Below are positions 31,628-31,672 of a DNA stretch of 31,672 nucleotides, piece after piece; the first letter of the stretch is position 1; the number at the start of each line of letters is the position of its first letter. The notes below the pieces were generated by a model. It made no database searches. It had not been told where the DNA came from and saw nothing but the letters and a program-made list of their open reading frames with translations. The position numbers and the translations under genes were made by a program. The stretch is from CAVSWN01 sp046728115 (GTDB taxonomy: Bacteria; Acidobacteriota; Vicinamibacteria; Vicinamibacterales; CAVVIG01). The stretch is taken from contig JBKPDW010000153.1 of assembly GCA_046728115.1 (NCBI GenBank), positions 1 to 31,672 of the forward strand. The letters are read 5' to 3'.

Positions 31628-31672
31628 CTGTCTCTTATACACATCTCCGAGCCCACGAGACCGCATTCCGTA
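31628..31672. other. Illumina Nextera adapter and probable index at the contig end
   Basis: CTGTCTCTTATACACATCT (31628-31646) is the Tn5 mosaic end used in Nextera libraries, followed by CCGAGCCCACGAGAC (31647-31661) of the read-2 adapter. The last 11 bases look like index sequence. None of this is genomic. Confidence 0.97.

Noticed and set aside
31628..31666. Start of a new protein (MRSRGLGDVYKRQ)
   Set aside because: These codons are sequencing adapter, not genome.

Overview
The window is about 31.7 kb of GC-rich bacterial DNA with mostly long genes. The gene repertoire suggests Acidobacteriota, probably a soil lineage close to Vicinamibacteria. The signs are an Oar-like TonB receptor with an N-terminal carboxypeptidase-regulatory domain, a Ser/Thr kinase fused to a WD40-like propeller, many secreted beta-propellers and CxxCH cytochromes, a sulfatase-TPR protein and an ArsR-SRPBCC fusion. 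This placement is inferred from gene families; no rRNA or tRNA gene was seen. The last 45 bases are Illumina Nextera adapter plus probable index sequence, so this is the raw end of an assembled contig, probably metagenomic.

Layout. 1-2729: minus-strand genes, namely a partial membrane protein, then an operon of DUF1326 protein, small cytochrome c and YVTN-type propeller. 2834-3020: remnant of a small gene. 3138-5472: plus-strand ArsR-SRPBCC regulator and a GNAT/PLP-lyase fusion. 5469-11818: minus-strand run with an OB-like secreted protein, a cytochrome c/PHM-like copper monooxygenase coupled to a secreted partner, RF3, an NHL-propeller protein and a small secreted protein. 11858-12904: RluA-type pseudouridine synthase. 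12954-14924 (minus) and 14956-17340 (plus): a double methyltransferase with a C-terminal beta-sandwich, divergent from a membrane spermidine-synthase-like protein. 17349-17616: frameshifted remnant. 17778-26021: TonB receptor, sulfatase-TPR, kinase-propeller. 26022-27684: accessory stretch with an antitoxin-like remnant, a DinB-like protein and a zincin-like protein lacking the catalytic Glu. 27930-30652: divergent metallo-beta-lactamase-fold hydrolase and Tat-exported amidase. 30647-31474: a composite tandem repeat, a DUF4390 gene with a structured upstream region, and the end of a truncated gene.

How it works together. Most genes serve the cell envelope and periplasm: electron transfer and copper oxidation, nutrient uptake, and secreted hydrolases. 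Several plus-strand genes have a TANNNT hexamer 6-9 nt before the ATG and no usable Shine-Dalgarno, which suggests leaderless transcripts, while most secreted minus-strand genes have strong GGAGG-type sites. Two divergent gene pairs appear to share symmetric -10 elements.

I see no complete defence, CRISPR or biosynthetic system. The most unusual signals are (i) a degenerate heptamer repeat family (GTCTGAA/TTCAGAC) at three sites that forms the ends of two proteins and an in-frame linker in a third, (ii) a 49-bp repeat made of two half-units starting at the amidase stop codon, (iii) an intrinsic-terminator-like hairpin inside the signal-peptide codons of a translationally coupled gene, (iv) an 8-bp repeat with three overlapping ATGs at the methyltransferase start, and (v) several gene fusions.
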